Assembly: GCA_021792365.1 (NCBI GenBank)
Contig: JAJYUT010000002.1
Span: forward strand, 62,001-126,000
DNA length: 64,000 bases
Reading direction: 5' to 3'
Source: Pseudomonadota bacterium
Lineage (GTDB): Bacteria > Pseudomonadota > Alphaproteobacteria > Dongiales > Dongiaceae
Under the pieces are notes generated by a model. It was not told the origin of the DNA. It saw only the letters and a list, made by a program, of their open reading frames with translations, and made no database searches. The translations under genes and the position numbers were made by a program. Of this stretch, positions 10,135 through 18,457 are shown in pieces (positions within the stretch are counted from its first letter, which is position 1; each line of letters starts with the position of its first letter).

Positions 10135-10614
10135 CTATCCCTGCCGGTCCTTGTATTCCGTATAGATCAGGATCTTGTTCACCGTCTCGCCGTCGTCGGA
10201 CAGCGGCAGGAAGATCGTTCCGGCCTCCAGCCAGTTGCGCTCCGGATCCATGGTGCGGTCGGCGTCGTAAAGCACGCACTTCTTCGAGATCACCAGCCGG
10301 TAGTTTTCCAGCACGTCCTCCTGCGAGCGGCCGTCCCAGTTGTCGAACACGCTCCTGCCGGTGGGATTGTGGCCGCGCGCCTCGGCTTCGCGCGTGCCGA
10401 CGAGGCGATAGGTGAGGCTGTAGGGATCGTAGCCGACATCCACCATGACGATGCCAGGCAGGAAGCTCGGCAGGTCCATGGGCTCGATGTCGGCCCGGCG
10501 CGGCATTGTCTGGCCACCGCGCCTGCGGTCCCAATAATCGTAGATCTCGCGCAGCCGCGGATGGCAGAAGTCAAGGAACTCGAGCGTCGTCCAGCGTGGG
10601 TATCGGTTGCTCAT
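10135..10614 (-). CDS. PAS_5-family (PAS-like) domain protein
   Basis: 159 residues, a single PAS-like domain of the type common in alphaproteobacteria. Typical blocks are LLDFCHP-like LEFLDFCHPRLREIYDYWD, RADIEPMDLPSFLPGIVMVDV, YRLVGTREAEARGHNPTG and the final IFLPLSDDGETVNKILIYTEY. No output domain is present, so it probably acts as a stand-alone sensor or adaptor. The ligand is unknown. Convergent with the lipoprotein gene. Confidence 0.75.
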   Translation of the reverse strand: MSNRYPRWTTLEFLDFCHPRLREIYDYWDRRRGGQTMPRRADIEPMDLPSFLPGIVMVDVGYDPYSLTYRLVGTREAEARGHNPTGRSVFDNWDGRSQEDVLENYRLVISKKCVLYDADRTMDPERNWLEAGTIFLPLSDDGETVNKILIYTEYKDRQG

Positions 10615-10695
10615 GGATATGCGGATGTCAAATGTCGGATCGCTGAATGCTCCGACACTAGAGCCGGCCCTGCGAGTCGGGCAAACCTCGCGTGC

Positions 10696-11529
10696 TCAGC
10701 AGTCCTGCCAGATCGGCTTGCGCTTGTGGAGAAAGGCGTCGATGCCTTCGGCCGCGTCCAGGGCCTGCATGTTCTCCGTCATCACATGCGCCGCATAGTC
10801 ATAGGCGCGCTTCAGGTCCATGTCGATCTGCCGATAGAAGGCGGCCTTTCCGATCTTCAACGTCTGGATCGACTTGCCCGCGATCTTGGTCGCGAGCGCC
10901 ATCGTCGCCTTCGTGAGCTCCGCCGCCGGCACCGCGCGATTGATGAGGCCGATGCGCCGCGCCTCCTGCGCGCCGATCATGTCGCCGGTCAGCAGCATTT
11001 CCATCGCGTGCTTGGATGCCACCGCCCGGCTCAGCGCGACCATGGGAGTCGAGCAGAACAGGCCGATATTGACTCCCGGCGTCGCGAAGCGCGCATCCTC
11101 CGCCGCGATCGCGAGGTCCGCTGTCGCGACCAGTTGGGCCCCCGCCGCGGTCGCGATGCCCTGCACCTCGGCGATCACCGGGCGCTGGAAGTCGGTGATG
11201 GTCAGCATCAGGCGGCCGGCCAGCCCGAACACCTTGGCATGGAAATCGACCGTGGGCTCGCCGCTCAGTTCCTTGAGGTCGTGCCCCGCGCAGAAGGCCG
11301 GACCTGCGCCCGCAAGGATGACCACGCGCACCTTGTCGTCATGCGCCATGGATTCGAACTGCGTCATCAATTGCCGGATCATTTCCAACGATAGTGCGTT
11401 GCGCGCCTCCGGCCTGTTCATCGTCAGCCGCACGATGCCGTTCTCCAGCTCGTCCCGCAGGATCAGGTTGGTATCCGGGCAAACTCTTTGCTGGTTGCTG
11501 TCGCCGAACGATGTCAGTGCGATGTCCAT
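10696..11529 (-). CDS. Enoyl-CoA hydratase/isomerase family protein
   Basis: Crotonase fold, 277 residues. Oxyanion-hole segments are RPEARNALSLEM and GAGPAFCAGHDLKEL, followed by ATAAGAQLVATADLAIA and LLTGDMIGAQEARRIGLIN. GGGAG lies seven bases before the ATG at 11529. Last gene of a leftward operon with a methyltransferase (17 bases upstream) and an alpha/beta hydrolase. The acyl-CoA substrate cannot be read from the sequence. Confidence 0.88.
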   Translation of the reverse strand: MDIALTSFGDSNQQRVCPDTNLILRDELENGIVRLTMNRPEARNALSLEMIRQLMTQFESMAHDDKVRVVILAGAGPAFCAGHDLKELSGEPTVDFHAKVFGLAGRLMLTITDFQRPVIAEVQGIATAAGAQLVATADLAIAAEDARFATPGVNIGLFCSTPMVALSRAVASKHAMEMLLTGDMIGAQEARRIGLINRAVPAAELTKATMALATKIAGKSIQTLKIGKAAFYRQIDMDLKRAYDYAAHVMTENMQALDAAEGIDAFLHKRKPIWQDC

Positions 11530-11546
11530 GGCGCTTCTCCCGATGA

Positions 11547-12350
11547 TCAGACCTGCGCGGCGATGAACAGATAGTCCCCGCCGACGTCCTCGTATTCGGC
11601 CGTCGTCCGCTCGAACCGTCCCTTTGCAAGGTCGTTGCGCAGGCGCTCGAGCCCTTCGCCCAATTCATTCGGATCCGCCAGGTTGGCGAAGGCCGAGATG
11701 TTCGCCCGCACTCGTTGCTCTAGATAAAGATGGGGCTGGTGCTTGCCGCTGTAAAGCAGCATGTCCACCGGTTGTTCCGGCATCCAGTGGAGCTTCTGCG
11801 TCCAGGTGCGGAAGCCCGCTCGGCGCAGCGAAATCTCGATGGTGTTCCAGTGCGGCATCGTCTCTGCCGCTCGCGCCATCATGATGGGGAAGTAGGCGCT
11901 GAGCCAGTAGCGCTTGATCTGCTCCGGCAGTGCCGTGAAGATCACCAGCCGGCCGCGGTCGAGCACGCGCGCAGCCTCCGCGAAGGGTGCCTCGAGGTCG
12001 TCGAAATGATGGATCGCAAGGGTACAGATCGCGCCGTCGAAGCTGCGATTGGGGAAGGGCAGGTTGGCGGCGTCTGCACCGATGAGCGGCAAGCACGGCA
12101 CCTTCGCGCGCGCGGTGCGCAGCATCAGGCCGGAGCGGTCGAGGCCCAGCATCTCGAAGCCCCGCGCGCCGAGCGCGGTCGTGTAGTTGCCGGTGCCGCA
12201 GCCGATGTCCAGCACGTCGGCGCCCTGCCGCAGGTCGAGCAATTCCACCAATGCATCGAGGATCGCAGGTTCGGCATGCCGCGTCGCGTCATAGGTGGCG
12301 CCGATCTTGTCGTACAAAGGCTGGAAGGCAAGGCTGCTCATGGAGGTCAT
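11547..12350 (-). CDS. Class I SAM-dependent methyltransferase
   Basis: 267 residues with the SAM motif VLDIGCGTGNYTTAL, motif II LGLDRSGLML, and FDGAICTLAIHHFDDLE as motif IV, typical of the UbiE/COQ5-like small-molecule group. The ATG at 12350 overlaps the hydrolase stop (ATGA); a second ATG at 12341 is possible. Small-molecule substrate unknown. Middle gene of the three-gene operon. Confidence 0.85.
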   Translation of the reverse strand: MTSMSSLAFQPLYDKIGATYDATRHAEPAILDALVELLDLRQGADVLDIGCGTGNYTTALGARGFEMLGLDRSGLMLRTARAKVPCLPLIGADAANLPFPNRSFDGAICTLAIHHFDDLEAPFAEAARVLDRGRLVIFTALPEQIKRYWLSAYFPIMMARAAETMPHWNTIEISLRRAGFRTWTQKLHWMPEQPVDMLLYSGKHQPHLYLEQRVRANISAFANLADPNELGEGLERLRNDLAKGRFERTTAEYEDVGGDYLFIAAQV

Positions 12351-13210
12351 CAGTGAACCAGGTCAAGTATGGCGCGCGTCAGCGGCGCGGCGTGTTTGGA
12401 CAATGATTGGGTGATCGAGAAATGGTGCAGGCCAGGCACCTCCATCAGGCGGACGTCCGCGCCGGTGGTGGAGAGCTTGGCGGCGAAGCGTCGCGACTGC
12501 TCGATCCATAGCGGCGGCTCGGCGCCGCCCGCGGCGACGATGGTCGGCACGCGGCAATGGAGCGGCAGGAATTGCGGGCTGAGCCCCGCCACGTCCTCCG
12601 CCGTCAGGCGCACATCCTCGTTGACGTCGATGCGCAGGACGGGACGCAGGTCAAAGATGCCGGTGACCAGGATCGCGCCCGCGACCGGCGCGCGGGGCAA
12701 GCCGTGGCGCGACCAGTCCTCCGCCATCATCATGGCGGCGAGGTGGGCGCCCGCCGAATTGCCGGCGATATAGATGCGGTCCGGGTCGGCGTTGAGCTGG
12801 CGGGCGCGCTGGCGCGTCCAGAGCAGAGCCTCCCTGGCCTGCGCGACCACCGTCCGCAGCGGGACGGCCGGGCACAGGTCGTAGCCCGGCACGACCACCG
12901 CCGCGCCCCGCTCGACCAGCGGCCCGGCCACATGGCCGACATGGTCCTTGGACAAGGCCCGCCAGAAGCCGCCATGGAAGAACAGGACAATCGGCGCGCC
13001 CGGGCGTGTGGCGGGGAAGAGATCGGCAAGCTGGCGCGGACCCTCGCCGTAGCGCTGGTCTGGGATCACGGAAAGGCGGGACTTGGCCTCCTCGGACAGC
13101 GCCAGATCCCGGGCCAGCCATTGCTCGTGGTCGGGCACCGCAATCCGCGGCATCATCTGCCGGGAAAGGTCCTGGTCGCTGTATAGGTCGTAGTCAGGGT
13201 CGGGCGACAT
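12350..13210 (-). CDS. Alpha/beta hydrolase, kynurenine-formamidase-like
   Basis: 286 residues. The oxyanion-hole motif FFHGGFWRALSK, the nucleophile elbow GNSAGAHLAAMM (Ser in GNSAG) and the distal histidine in GLHHFSI form a complete hydrolase site, closest in style to arylformamidase/esterase members of the HSL-like alpha/beta hydrolases. No other kynurenine pathway gene is nearby, so formamidase activity is only a possibility. First gene of a leftward operon; upstream lie AT-rich dyads at 13278-13315. Confidence 0.8.
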   Translation of the reverse strand: MSPDPDYDLYSDQDLSRQMMPRIAVPDHEQWLARDLALSEEAKSRLSVIPDQRYGEGPRQLADLFPATRPGAPIVLFFHGGFWRALSKDHVGHVAGPLVERGAAVVVPGYDLCPAVPLRTVVAQAREALLWTRQRARQLNADPDRIYIAGNSAGAHLAAMMMAEDWSRHGLPRAPVAGAILVTGIFDLRPVLRIDVNEDVRLTAEDVAGLSPQFLPLHCRVPTIVAAGGAEPPLWIEQSRRFAAKLSTTGADVRLMEVPGLHHFSITQSLSKHAAPLTRAILDLVH

Positions 13211-13277
13211 GGTCGTCCATGGCGCTCATCATTCCCAAACGCGGCCGAAATGTCGAGAACAGCGAATTCAAATTGTG

Positions 13278-13315
13278 TGGTATCATAATACCAAAATCAT
13301 AAGCTATTGATTTTG
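13278..13315. promoter_or_regulatory. Two adjacent dyads in AT-rich intergenic DNA
   Basis: TGGTAT-CATA-ATACCA (13278-13293) is followed directly, overlapping by two bases, by CAAAATCA-N8-TGATTTTG (13292-13315). Both arms pairs are perfect. They lie 67-105 bases upstream of the hydrolase operon and just upstream of the rplM promoter, so they could be operators for either. The binding protein is unknown. Confidence 0.5.
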
Positions 13316-13330
13316 TGTATCTTCCTGGCA

Positions 13331-13359
13331 TTGACGTGCTGCATTGGGTCTACTATACG
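13331..13359 (+). promoter_or_regulatory. Sigma-70 promoter for rplM-rpsI
   Basis: TTGACG (13331-13336), exactly 17 bases, then TATACG (13354-13359). It lies 56 bases upstream of the rplM ATG, near consensus and ideal spacing. Confidence 0.7.
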
Positions 13360-13414
13360 ATCCGCCGGCAGCCGGCAGGGCTTCGCTCCCAGGCCGGCCA
13401 ACAGGAGCAGACAG

Positions 13415-13879
13415 ATGAAAACCTATTCCGCCAAGCCGAGCGAGGTGGTCAAGAAGTGGATCCTGATCGACGCCGACGGCCTCGTGCTGGGTCGCTTGGC
13501 CTCGATCGTGGCGAACCGCCTGCGCGGCAAGCACAAGACGACCTACACCCCGCATGTCGATTGCGGCGACAATGTCGTTGTGATCAACGCCGCCAAAGTG
13601 AAGGTCACCGGCAACAAGCTCAATGACAAGGTCTTCCACTGGCACACCGGTCATCCCGGGGGCGTCAAGGAAGTCACCATGGGCAAGACCCTGGGTGGCC
13701 GTTTCCCGGAGCGCGCGATCGTCAAGGCGGTGGAGCGCATGGTGCCGCGTGGTCCCTTGGGCCGCCAGCAGATGAAGAACCTGCGCGTGTTCGCCGGCGC
13801 CGACCATCCGCATGCCGCCCAGCAGCCCGAGACGCTGGATGTCGGCGCCATGAACCCGAAGAACAAGCGGAGCGCGTAA
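13415..13879 (+). CDS. rplM: 50S ribosomal protein L13
   Basis: 154-residue ribosomal protein of the large subunit. Diagnostic blocks are [33 protein letters not shown] and [19 protein letters not shown] at 13403-13407 sits seven bases before the ATG at 13415. One base separates it from rpsI. Confidence 0.98.
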   Translation: MKTYSAKPSEVVKKWILIDADGLVLGRLASIVANRLRGKHKTTYTPHVDCGDNVVVINAAKVKVTGNKLNDKVFHWHTGHPGGVKEVTMGKTLGGRFPERAIVKAVERMVPRGPLGRQQMKNLRVFAGADHPHAAQQPETLDVGAMNPKNKRSA

Positions 13880-13880
13880 C

Positions 13881-14387
13881 ATGAGCAATGAAACCAGCCG
13901 CGTCACGGACCTGAAGGATCTGAGGGACCTCGGTACCGTCCGCGCCGCCGCCGCCCAGCAGCCGGCCGCCGCGCCCAGGCGCGAGCGCAAGGTCGACGCC
14001 CAGGGTCGCTCCTACGCGACCGGAAAGCGCAAGGACGCCATTGCCCGCGTCTGGATCAAGCCCGGCAGCGGCAAGATCACCGTCAACGGCCGCGACAGCA
14101 CGGTCTATTTCGCCCGTCCGGTGCTCCGCATGATGATCAACCAGCCGTTCGGCGTGGTGAACCGTGCGGGCCAGTTCGACGTGGTCTGCACCGTCGTCGG
14201 TGGCGGCCTCTCGGGCCAGGCCGGCGCGGTCCGCCACGGCATCAGCCGCGCGCTGACCCTGTTCGAGCCGGACCTCCGTCCAGCGCTGAAGCAGGGCGGG
14301 TTCCTGACCCGCGATCCGCGCACGGTCGAGCGCAAGAAGTACGGCCGCGCCAAGGCGCGCCGGAGCTTCCAGTTCTCGAAGCGCTAA
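13881..14387 (+). CDS. rpsI: 30S ribosomal protein S9
   Basis: 168 residues. The S9 core begins at about residue 45 with [20 protein letters not shown], continues through [21 protein letters not shown], and ends with the conserved C terminus [17 protein letters not shown] that reaches the ribosomal P site. It has an Ala/Gln-rich N-terminal extension of about 40 residues, frequent in alphaproteobacterial S9. Followed by a terminator. Confidence 0.98.
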   Translation: MSNETSRVTDLKDLRDLGTVRAAAAQQPAAAPRRERKVDAQGRSYATGKRKDAIARVWIKPGSGKITVNGRDSTVYFARPVLRMMINQPFGVVNRAGQFDVVCTVVGGGLSGQAGAVRHGISRALTLFEPDLRPALKQGGFLTRDPRTVERKKYGRAKARRSFQFSKR

Positions 14388-14410
14388 GCGCTGCAGAGCG
14401 AGCAATCAGC

Positions 14411-14440
14411 AAAGGCCGGGCATCGTCCCGGCCTTTGTCA
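14411..14440 (+). terminator. Rho-independent terminator of rplM-rpsI
   Basis: Perfect 10-bp stem AAAGGCCGGG/CCCGGCCTTT with a six-base loop, followed by GTCATTTCC. It lies 24 bases after the rpsI stop. Confidence 0.8.
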
Positions 14441-14469
14441 TTTCCAGGCATTTGCGGCACTGTTGCGCC

Positions 14470-15642
14470 ATGGAACACGCGCAACACATCTGGATCGACG
14501 AGGCCGATTGCCGGCTTGAGGATTTCCGCCGCCTGGTGGAGCGGCACGCGCGCCTAGCGGATTATCCGATGGCCAGCGCGGTCCATTCGAACGTGCTCGC
14601 CTATCAGGGCGGGGACATCCGCCGTGCCGCGGCCGATCTGGAGTGGCGCAAGGCGCTGATGGCGGAATGGGTACGGGCGCTGACGGAGGGGCCGGGCATC
14701 CTGCTGTTCCGCGACGCCTTCCCCGACCTGGCGGTCGTCGATGCGGCCACCGAGCGGTTTTTCGCGATGATCGAGGAGCAGCGCGCCGGCGCGGGCAACG
14801 CCGGCGACCACTTCGCCAAGCCCGGGGCCAATGACCGCATCTGGAACGCGCTGGAGAAGCTCTGCTTGCGTGATCCGCGCCTGTTCGCGCGCTACTACGG
14901 CAATGCGGCGGTCGCCCTGGTGAGCGAGGCTTGGCTCGGCCCTGGCTACCAGGTCACCTCGCAGATCAACGTGGTCAACCCGGGCGGGGAGGCGCAGCAG
15001 CCGCACCGCGACTACCACATGGGCTTCCAGACGGCCCAGACGCTGGCGCGCTTCCCGGCGCATGCCCATCGCCTGTCACCGACATTGACGCTGCAGGGCG
15101 CAGTCGCGCATTGCGAGATGCCGGTGGAGACCGGGCCGACGCTCTACCTGCCGTACTCGCAGAGCTACGAGCTTGGCTACCTCGCATGGCGCCGGCCGGA
15201 CTTCATCGAGTATTTCAGCCGCCATCGCATCCAGCTCCCGCTGCACAAGGGCGACGCGGTGTTCTTCAACCCGGCCCTGTTCCACGCGGCGGGCAACAAC
15301 CGCACCAGCGACGTGAGGCGCATCGCCAACCTGCTGCAGGTCTCCTCCGCCTATGGCCGCGCGATGGAAAGCGTCGACCGGACGCGCATGAGCGCCGCGC
15401 TCTATCCGGTCCTGCTGGCGATGCGCGCGGCCGGGGATCTCGACACCGACGAATGCGCCAACGCCGTGGCGGCGTGCGCGGAGGGATACTCGTTTCCGAC
15501 CAACCTCGATCGCGATCCGCCGCTCTACGGCCTCGCGCCCGAAACCCAGGCGCAACTGATGCTGAAGGCGCTGTCCGAACAGTGGTCGGCCGGCCAGTTC
15601 AACGAAGCGCTGGAGAAACAAGCATGGCGGCGTTTGGCCTAG
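14470..15642 (+). CDS. Phytanoyl-CoA dioxygenase (PhyH) family protein
   Basis: 390-residue Fe(II)/2-oxoglutarate oxygenase-like protein. The metal motif HRD (His179, Asp181) lies in EAQQPHRDYHMGF; the distal His (about 272) is in FFNPALFHAAGNNRTSD, with a following Arg that could bind 2-oxoglutarate. The substrate is unknown. The ATG at 14470 was preferred to an upstream codon. It ends 9 bases from a convergent second PhyH-type gene. It sits between rpsI and argC. Confidence 0.8.
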   Translation: MEHAQHIWIDEADCRLEDFRRLVERHARLADYPMASAVHSNVLAYQGGDIRRAAADLEWRKALMAEWVRALTEGPGILLFRDAFPDLAVVDAATERFFAMIEEQRAGAGNAGDHFAKPGANDRIWNALEKLCLRDPRLFARYYGNAAVALVSEAWLGPGYQVTSQINVVNPGGEAQQPHRDYHMGFQTAQTLARFPAHAHRLSPTLTLQGAVAHCEMPVETGPTLYLPYSQSYELGYLAWRRPDFIEYFSRHRIQLPLHKGDAVFFNPALFHAAGNNRTSDVRRIANLLQVSSAYGRAMESVDRTRMSAALYPVLLAMRAAGDLDTDECANAVAACAEGYSFPTNLDRDPPLYGLAPETQAQLMLKALSEQWSAGQFNEALEKQAWRRLA

Positions 15643-15651
15643 AAGCCGGCG

Positions 15652-17271
15652 CTATCGGCGGCGGCGTCTTCCTGCGAACTTGCTGAGCCGGCGAACCAAT
15701 CGCCGCACAAGGTCGCCCTTCTTCTTCGATTCCTGCTTTGCGGAATCCGCCGTGAGCGGGCTATGGAACTCGAAGACCAGGTACGTCGCGGGCCCGGCGC
15801 CGACATTCCTGATCCCGTGCGCCTGGCCGGCGGCATAGTAGATGATTCCCGGTGCGCGGACCCCCGCGCCGACCGTCTCTACCTCGCCGGACAGCAGCAC
15901 GATTCCCACGTCGTAGGGGTCCGCGTGCGGCGCGTAGCCCGCCGCCGGCCGCAAGGTCGTGAGATGGGCCTGGAGCTTGCTCAGCGAGTGGGTCGGCTGC
16001 TCGAAGAGAAGCTTCTGGGCGACCGCCTTTTGCTCCACGACGGCCGCGTCAGGCTTGAAGATGCTTGCGCACAAGGGCGTTTCGCTGTCGGCCACGCCGC
16101 CACGCCACTTGAACATGAGATAGCTTGCCGGTCGCGCGCTGACATTGTGGATCGTATGGTGCTGCCCGATCGGATAATAGCTGAACATGCCGGGCGCCAT
16201 GTGGTGACGCCTGATGGCGGTGCCGTTCGGATCGTCCGCAAGCTCGACCTCCACCTCGCCATCCAGCATGACCAGCAGTTCTTCCTCCTCGTGAGTATGA
16301 GGCGGGTGCGGGCGATGGCCGGCACTGAGCACCGATACATGGCATGACATGATGTTCAGCGCGGCGGTTCGTCCGCTGAACTGGGGATATGCCCGCCAGC
16401 GCTTGGTCGCATCCTCGGCGAGGGGGACCGCGATAGACTTCGCCACTGTCGTGATCGCCATCGGCACTTCCTTCAAGGGCCGCATTGGCGGGGGCACGAT
16501 CCGGTTGGCCGAGCGACGCGCCGAGCCGCTGACGAGAACGGTTGGCACGCGCGGGCTCTCCGCGACCTTCCAGGGCCAGGCGTAGTCGGCATTGAGCGGC
16601 ATCGGGATCGGGTTGTCCGCTGCCGCGTATTGCAGCAGGAGCGCCGTGCGGGTACCTGGCGTGCCGCTATTGTACCCGGCATGCCAGAGGCGCCCGTCGA
16701 ACAGGACCATGTCCCCGTCGCGGCAATCCGGACCATCGATCTGCGCCGCGGGATCGATCTTCCGCACGACCTCCAGCAGCTGTTCGTCGGTCACGGTAAA
16801 CCGGTCGACATTCTGCTCCGCCGCCACGTCCTGTGCGGGACGGCCGAACAGATGCGAGCGCGTAACGAACCGCAGGCCCGACGTGCTGCTCGTGTTACGC
16901 AACCCGATCCAGACCGATATGGCGCGGGAGCCCGGATCCGACGTTTCCATGTCGGAGTGCCAGACCTGCCGCGTATCGGGGAGCCTGCGGATGAGCATCG
17001 CGCCCCACAGCACGATGTCATCGCCCAGCAACGGTCGCAGCAAGGCGGTGATTTCCGGACGTGATGCGATCTCATGGACCCCCGCGTTGGTGGCGGCATG
17101 GCCCTTGAACCAAGTGAGGGGCCGCGGAGCATCAGGAGTGCTCAAATACTCCTCGACGGCCGTGCATTCGGCTGGCGACAGGAGCGGAACCGGGCCGTAG
17201 AAGCCGAAGTGCTTGAGGTCGGCGCTGACGCGGTCGGTCAATCCCGAGGTCTCTGTCAGCTGAGTTTGCAT
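15652..17271 (-). CDS. PhyH dioxygenase-bicupin fusion protein
   Basis: 539 residues. Residues 1-245 are a PhyH-type 2-oxoglutarate oxygenase with a full facial triad (His105, Asp107 in WHSDME; His197 in RLWHAGYN) and a 2-oxoglutarate Arg near 208. After a basic, proline-rich joint, two cupin barrels follow: the first with HPPHTHEEEELLVML and a second with APHADPYDVGIVLLSGEVE and GIRNVGAGPATYLVFEFH. The tail is very basic. The start at 17271 is the first ATG consistent with the fold. Possibly a two-step oxygenase; substrate unknown. Confidence 0.75.
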   Translation of the reverse strand: MQTQLTETSGLTDRVSADLKHFGFYGPVPLLSPAECTAVEEYLSTPDAPRPLTWFKGHAATNAGVHEIASRPEITALLRPLLGDDIVLWGAMLIRRLPDTRQVWHSDMETSDPGSRAISVWIGLRNTSSTSGLRFVTRSHLFGRPAQDVAAEQNVDRFTVTDEQLLEVVRKIDPAAQIDGPDCRDGDMVLFDGRLWHAGYNSGTPGTRTALLLQYAAADNPIPMPLNADYAWPWKVAESPRVPTVLVSGSARRSANRIVPPPMRPLKEVPMAITTVAKSIAVPLAEDATKRWRAYPQFSGRTAALNIMSCHVSVLSAGHRPHPPHTHEEEELLVMLDGEVEVELADDPNGTAIRRHHMAPGMFSYYPIGQHHTIHNVSARPASYLMFKWRGGVADSETPLCASIFKPDAAVVEQKAVAQKLLFEQPTHSLSKLQAHLTTLRPAAGYAPHADPYDVGIVLLSGEVETVGAGVRAPGIIYYAAGQAHGIRNVGAGPATYLVFEFHSPLTADSAKQESKKKGDLVRRLVRRLSKFAGRRRRR

Positions 17272-17482
17272 GTCGGTATCGCTCACAAGACAGACGCCAA
17301 AGAATCTCGCGGCGAAGATACAGACGAGTGCATGGACGAGCAATCCGGCGGCTACGCTTCAAGGTTGAAATCAGGCCGCTTTGAGTTCATTGACACTGGA
17401 AAGTCACATGGCGAGATGCCGAAGGGCAATGATCAGCACCGATCTGCGAGGCATTCTGTGATGCCGCGCTGGCGCATGATTC

Positions 17483-17749
17483 TCAGCGCTCCTTGCTCTT
17501 GCCTTCTTTCTCGCCCTCTTCGAACAGGCGTCTGATCCAGTCCGGATGGCGGGCTGCGAAAAATAGAACCACGCAGGTTACGGGCGTGCCGATATTCCTT
17601 ATGCCCTGCGGCCGACTGTTGGAACTGTAGATGACACCGAGCGGTTTGAGCCGCGGCGATAGATCCGGGATCGGCGCGTTGTAGCCGCCTGCCTCGGTCT
17701 GCTCGGGACGGTACCGCTCGGGCCGCGCATCGCGCGTTGAGATCGACAC
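17483..17749 (-). pseudogene. Truncated cupin-like gene, relative of the neighbouring bicupin C terminus
   Basis: 88 residues from a GTG codon. The stretch GVIYSSNSRPQGIRNIGTP aligns with GIIYYAAGQAHGIRNVGAG in the second cupin of the adjacent fusion protein, and the following hydrophobic strand (TCVVLFFAARH against ATYLVFEFHSP) also corresponds. The metal-binding half of the cupin barrel is absent, so it looks like the remnant of a duplicated gene, though a small functional protein is not excluded. Confidence 0.5.
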
Positions 17750-17751
17750 CC

Positions 17752-18305
17752 CTAGACCGGCGCTACGCCGAACGGCTCGGCGTGGAAACGGAAGACGATC
17801 GCGTAGACCAGCAATCCGGCGGCGATGCCTGCGAGATCAACCTTGAAGCTGCCATCGGTGCGGCCCGGGCGCTTGCCGCGATACGTGGCCGATAGGATCG
17901 CGAGCACGGCCCACAAAGCGAAAGCACCGAACAGGATATTCGACGCGAGATCGCCGTTTGCCAGCAGGTGAAAACCGGCCCAGATCAGGATTCCGGTCAG
18001 TATCGGATGTCGCAGCAGGTGACGGAGCCGCCCGGTATGCTGCCGGCCGCCACCAGCACGAAGGCGACCGCCATGGCTGCGGGGAGGAGGGTGCGGGCCG
18101 TCTGCGAGAGTTCGAAGATCTGCTCCTGCGGCGCCTGGCCGTAGCCGATGCCGGTCAGGACGAGCCCGTCCGCCGAAACCAGCGAGAACAGGATGTTGTA
18201 GCCCGCCTTGCCCAGACGGGCGACGAGCGCCGCCAGCGGGCCGCCGAAGTTCGGCAGGATGTGAATGCCGACAAACAGGACCAAGCCCCCGATCAGCAGC
18301 GCCAC
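17752..18305 (-). pseudogene. nnrU: NnrU family membrane protein, frameshifted
   Basis: The N-terminal half reads from ATG 18305 (MALLIGGLVLFVGIHILPNF ... AAMAVAFVLVAAGSIPGG) and then runs into a stop after CCDIRY. The C-terminal half (RHLLRHPILTGILIWAGFHL, NGDLASNILFGAFALWAV, ending EPFGVAPV) continues in a second frame to 17752. The two halves join at about 18023-18035, in the run GCCGCCCGG, by a single-base shift, and together give the usual five-to-six-helix NnrU length of about 185. Either a genuine frameshift or a base-calling error in GC-rich sequence. NnrU proteins are associated with nitrite/nitric oxide metabolism, but no such genes are nearby. Confidence 0.75.
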
Positions 18306-18457
18306 GGCTCCGCCTCACGCGCGGATTGGGAGGCTAGGTTATGGGGGAAAGCAGGGCATTGCCAATCGGCACACCGGCATCGCGAGAATTTCTGTTGTCG
18401 GCGGGGGACGCTTTCGCTAGCACTCCCCCGGAACGGCCAGTCAAGGCGAGGGGTGAA

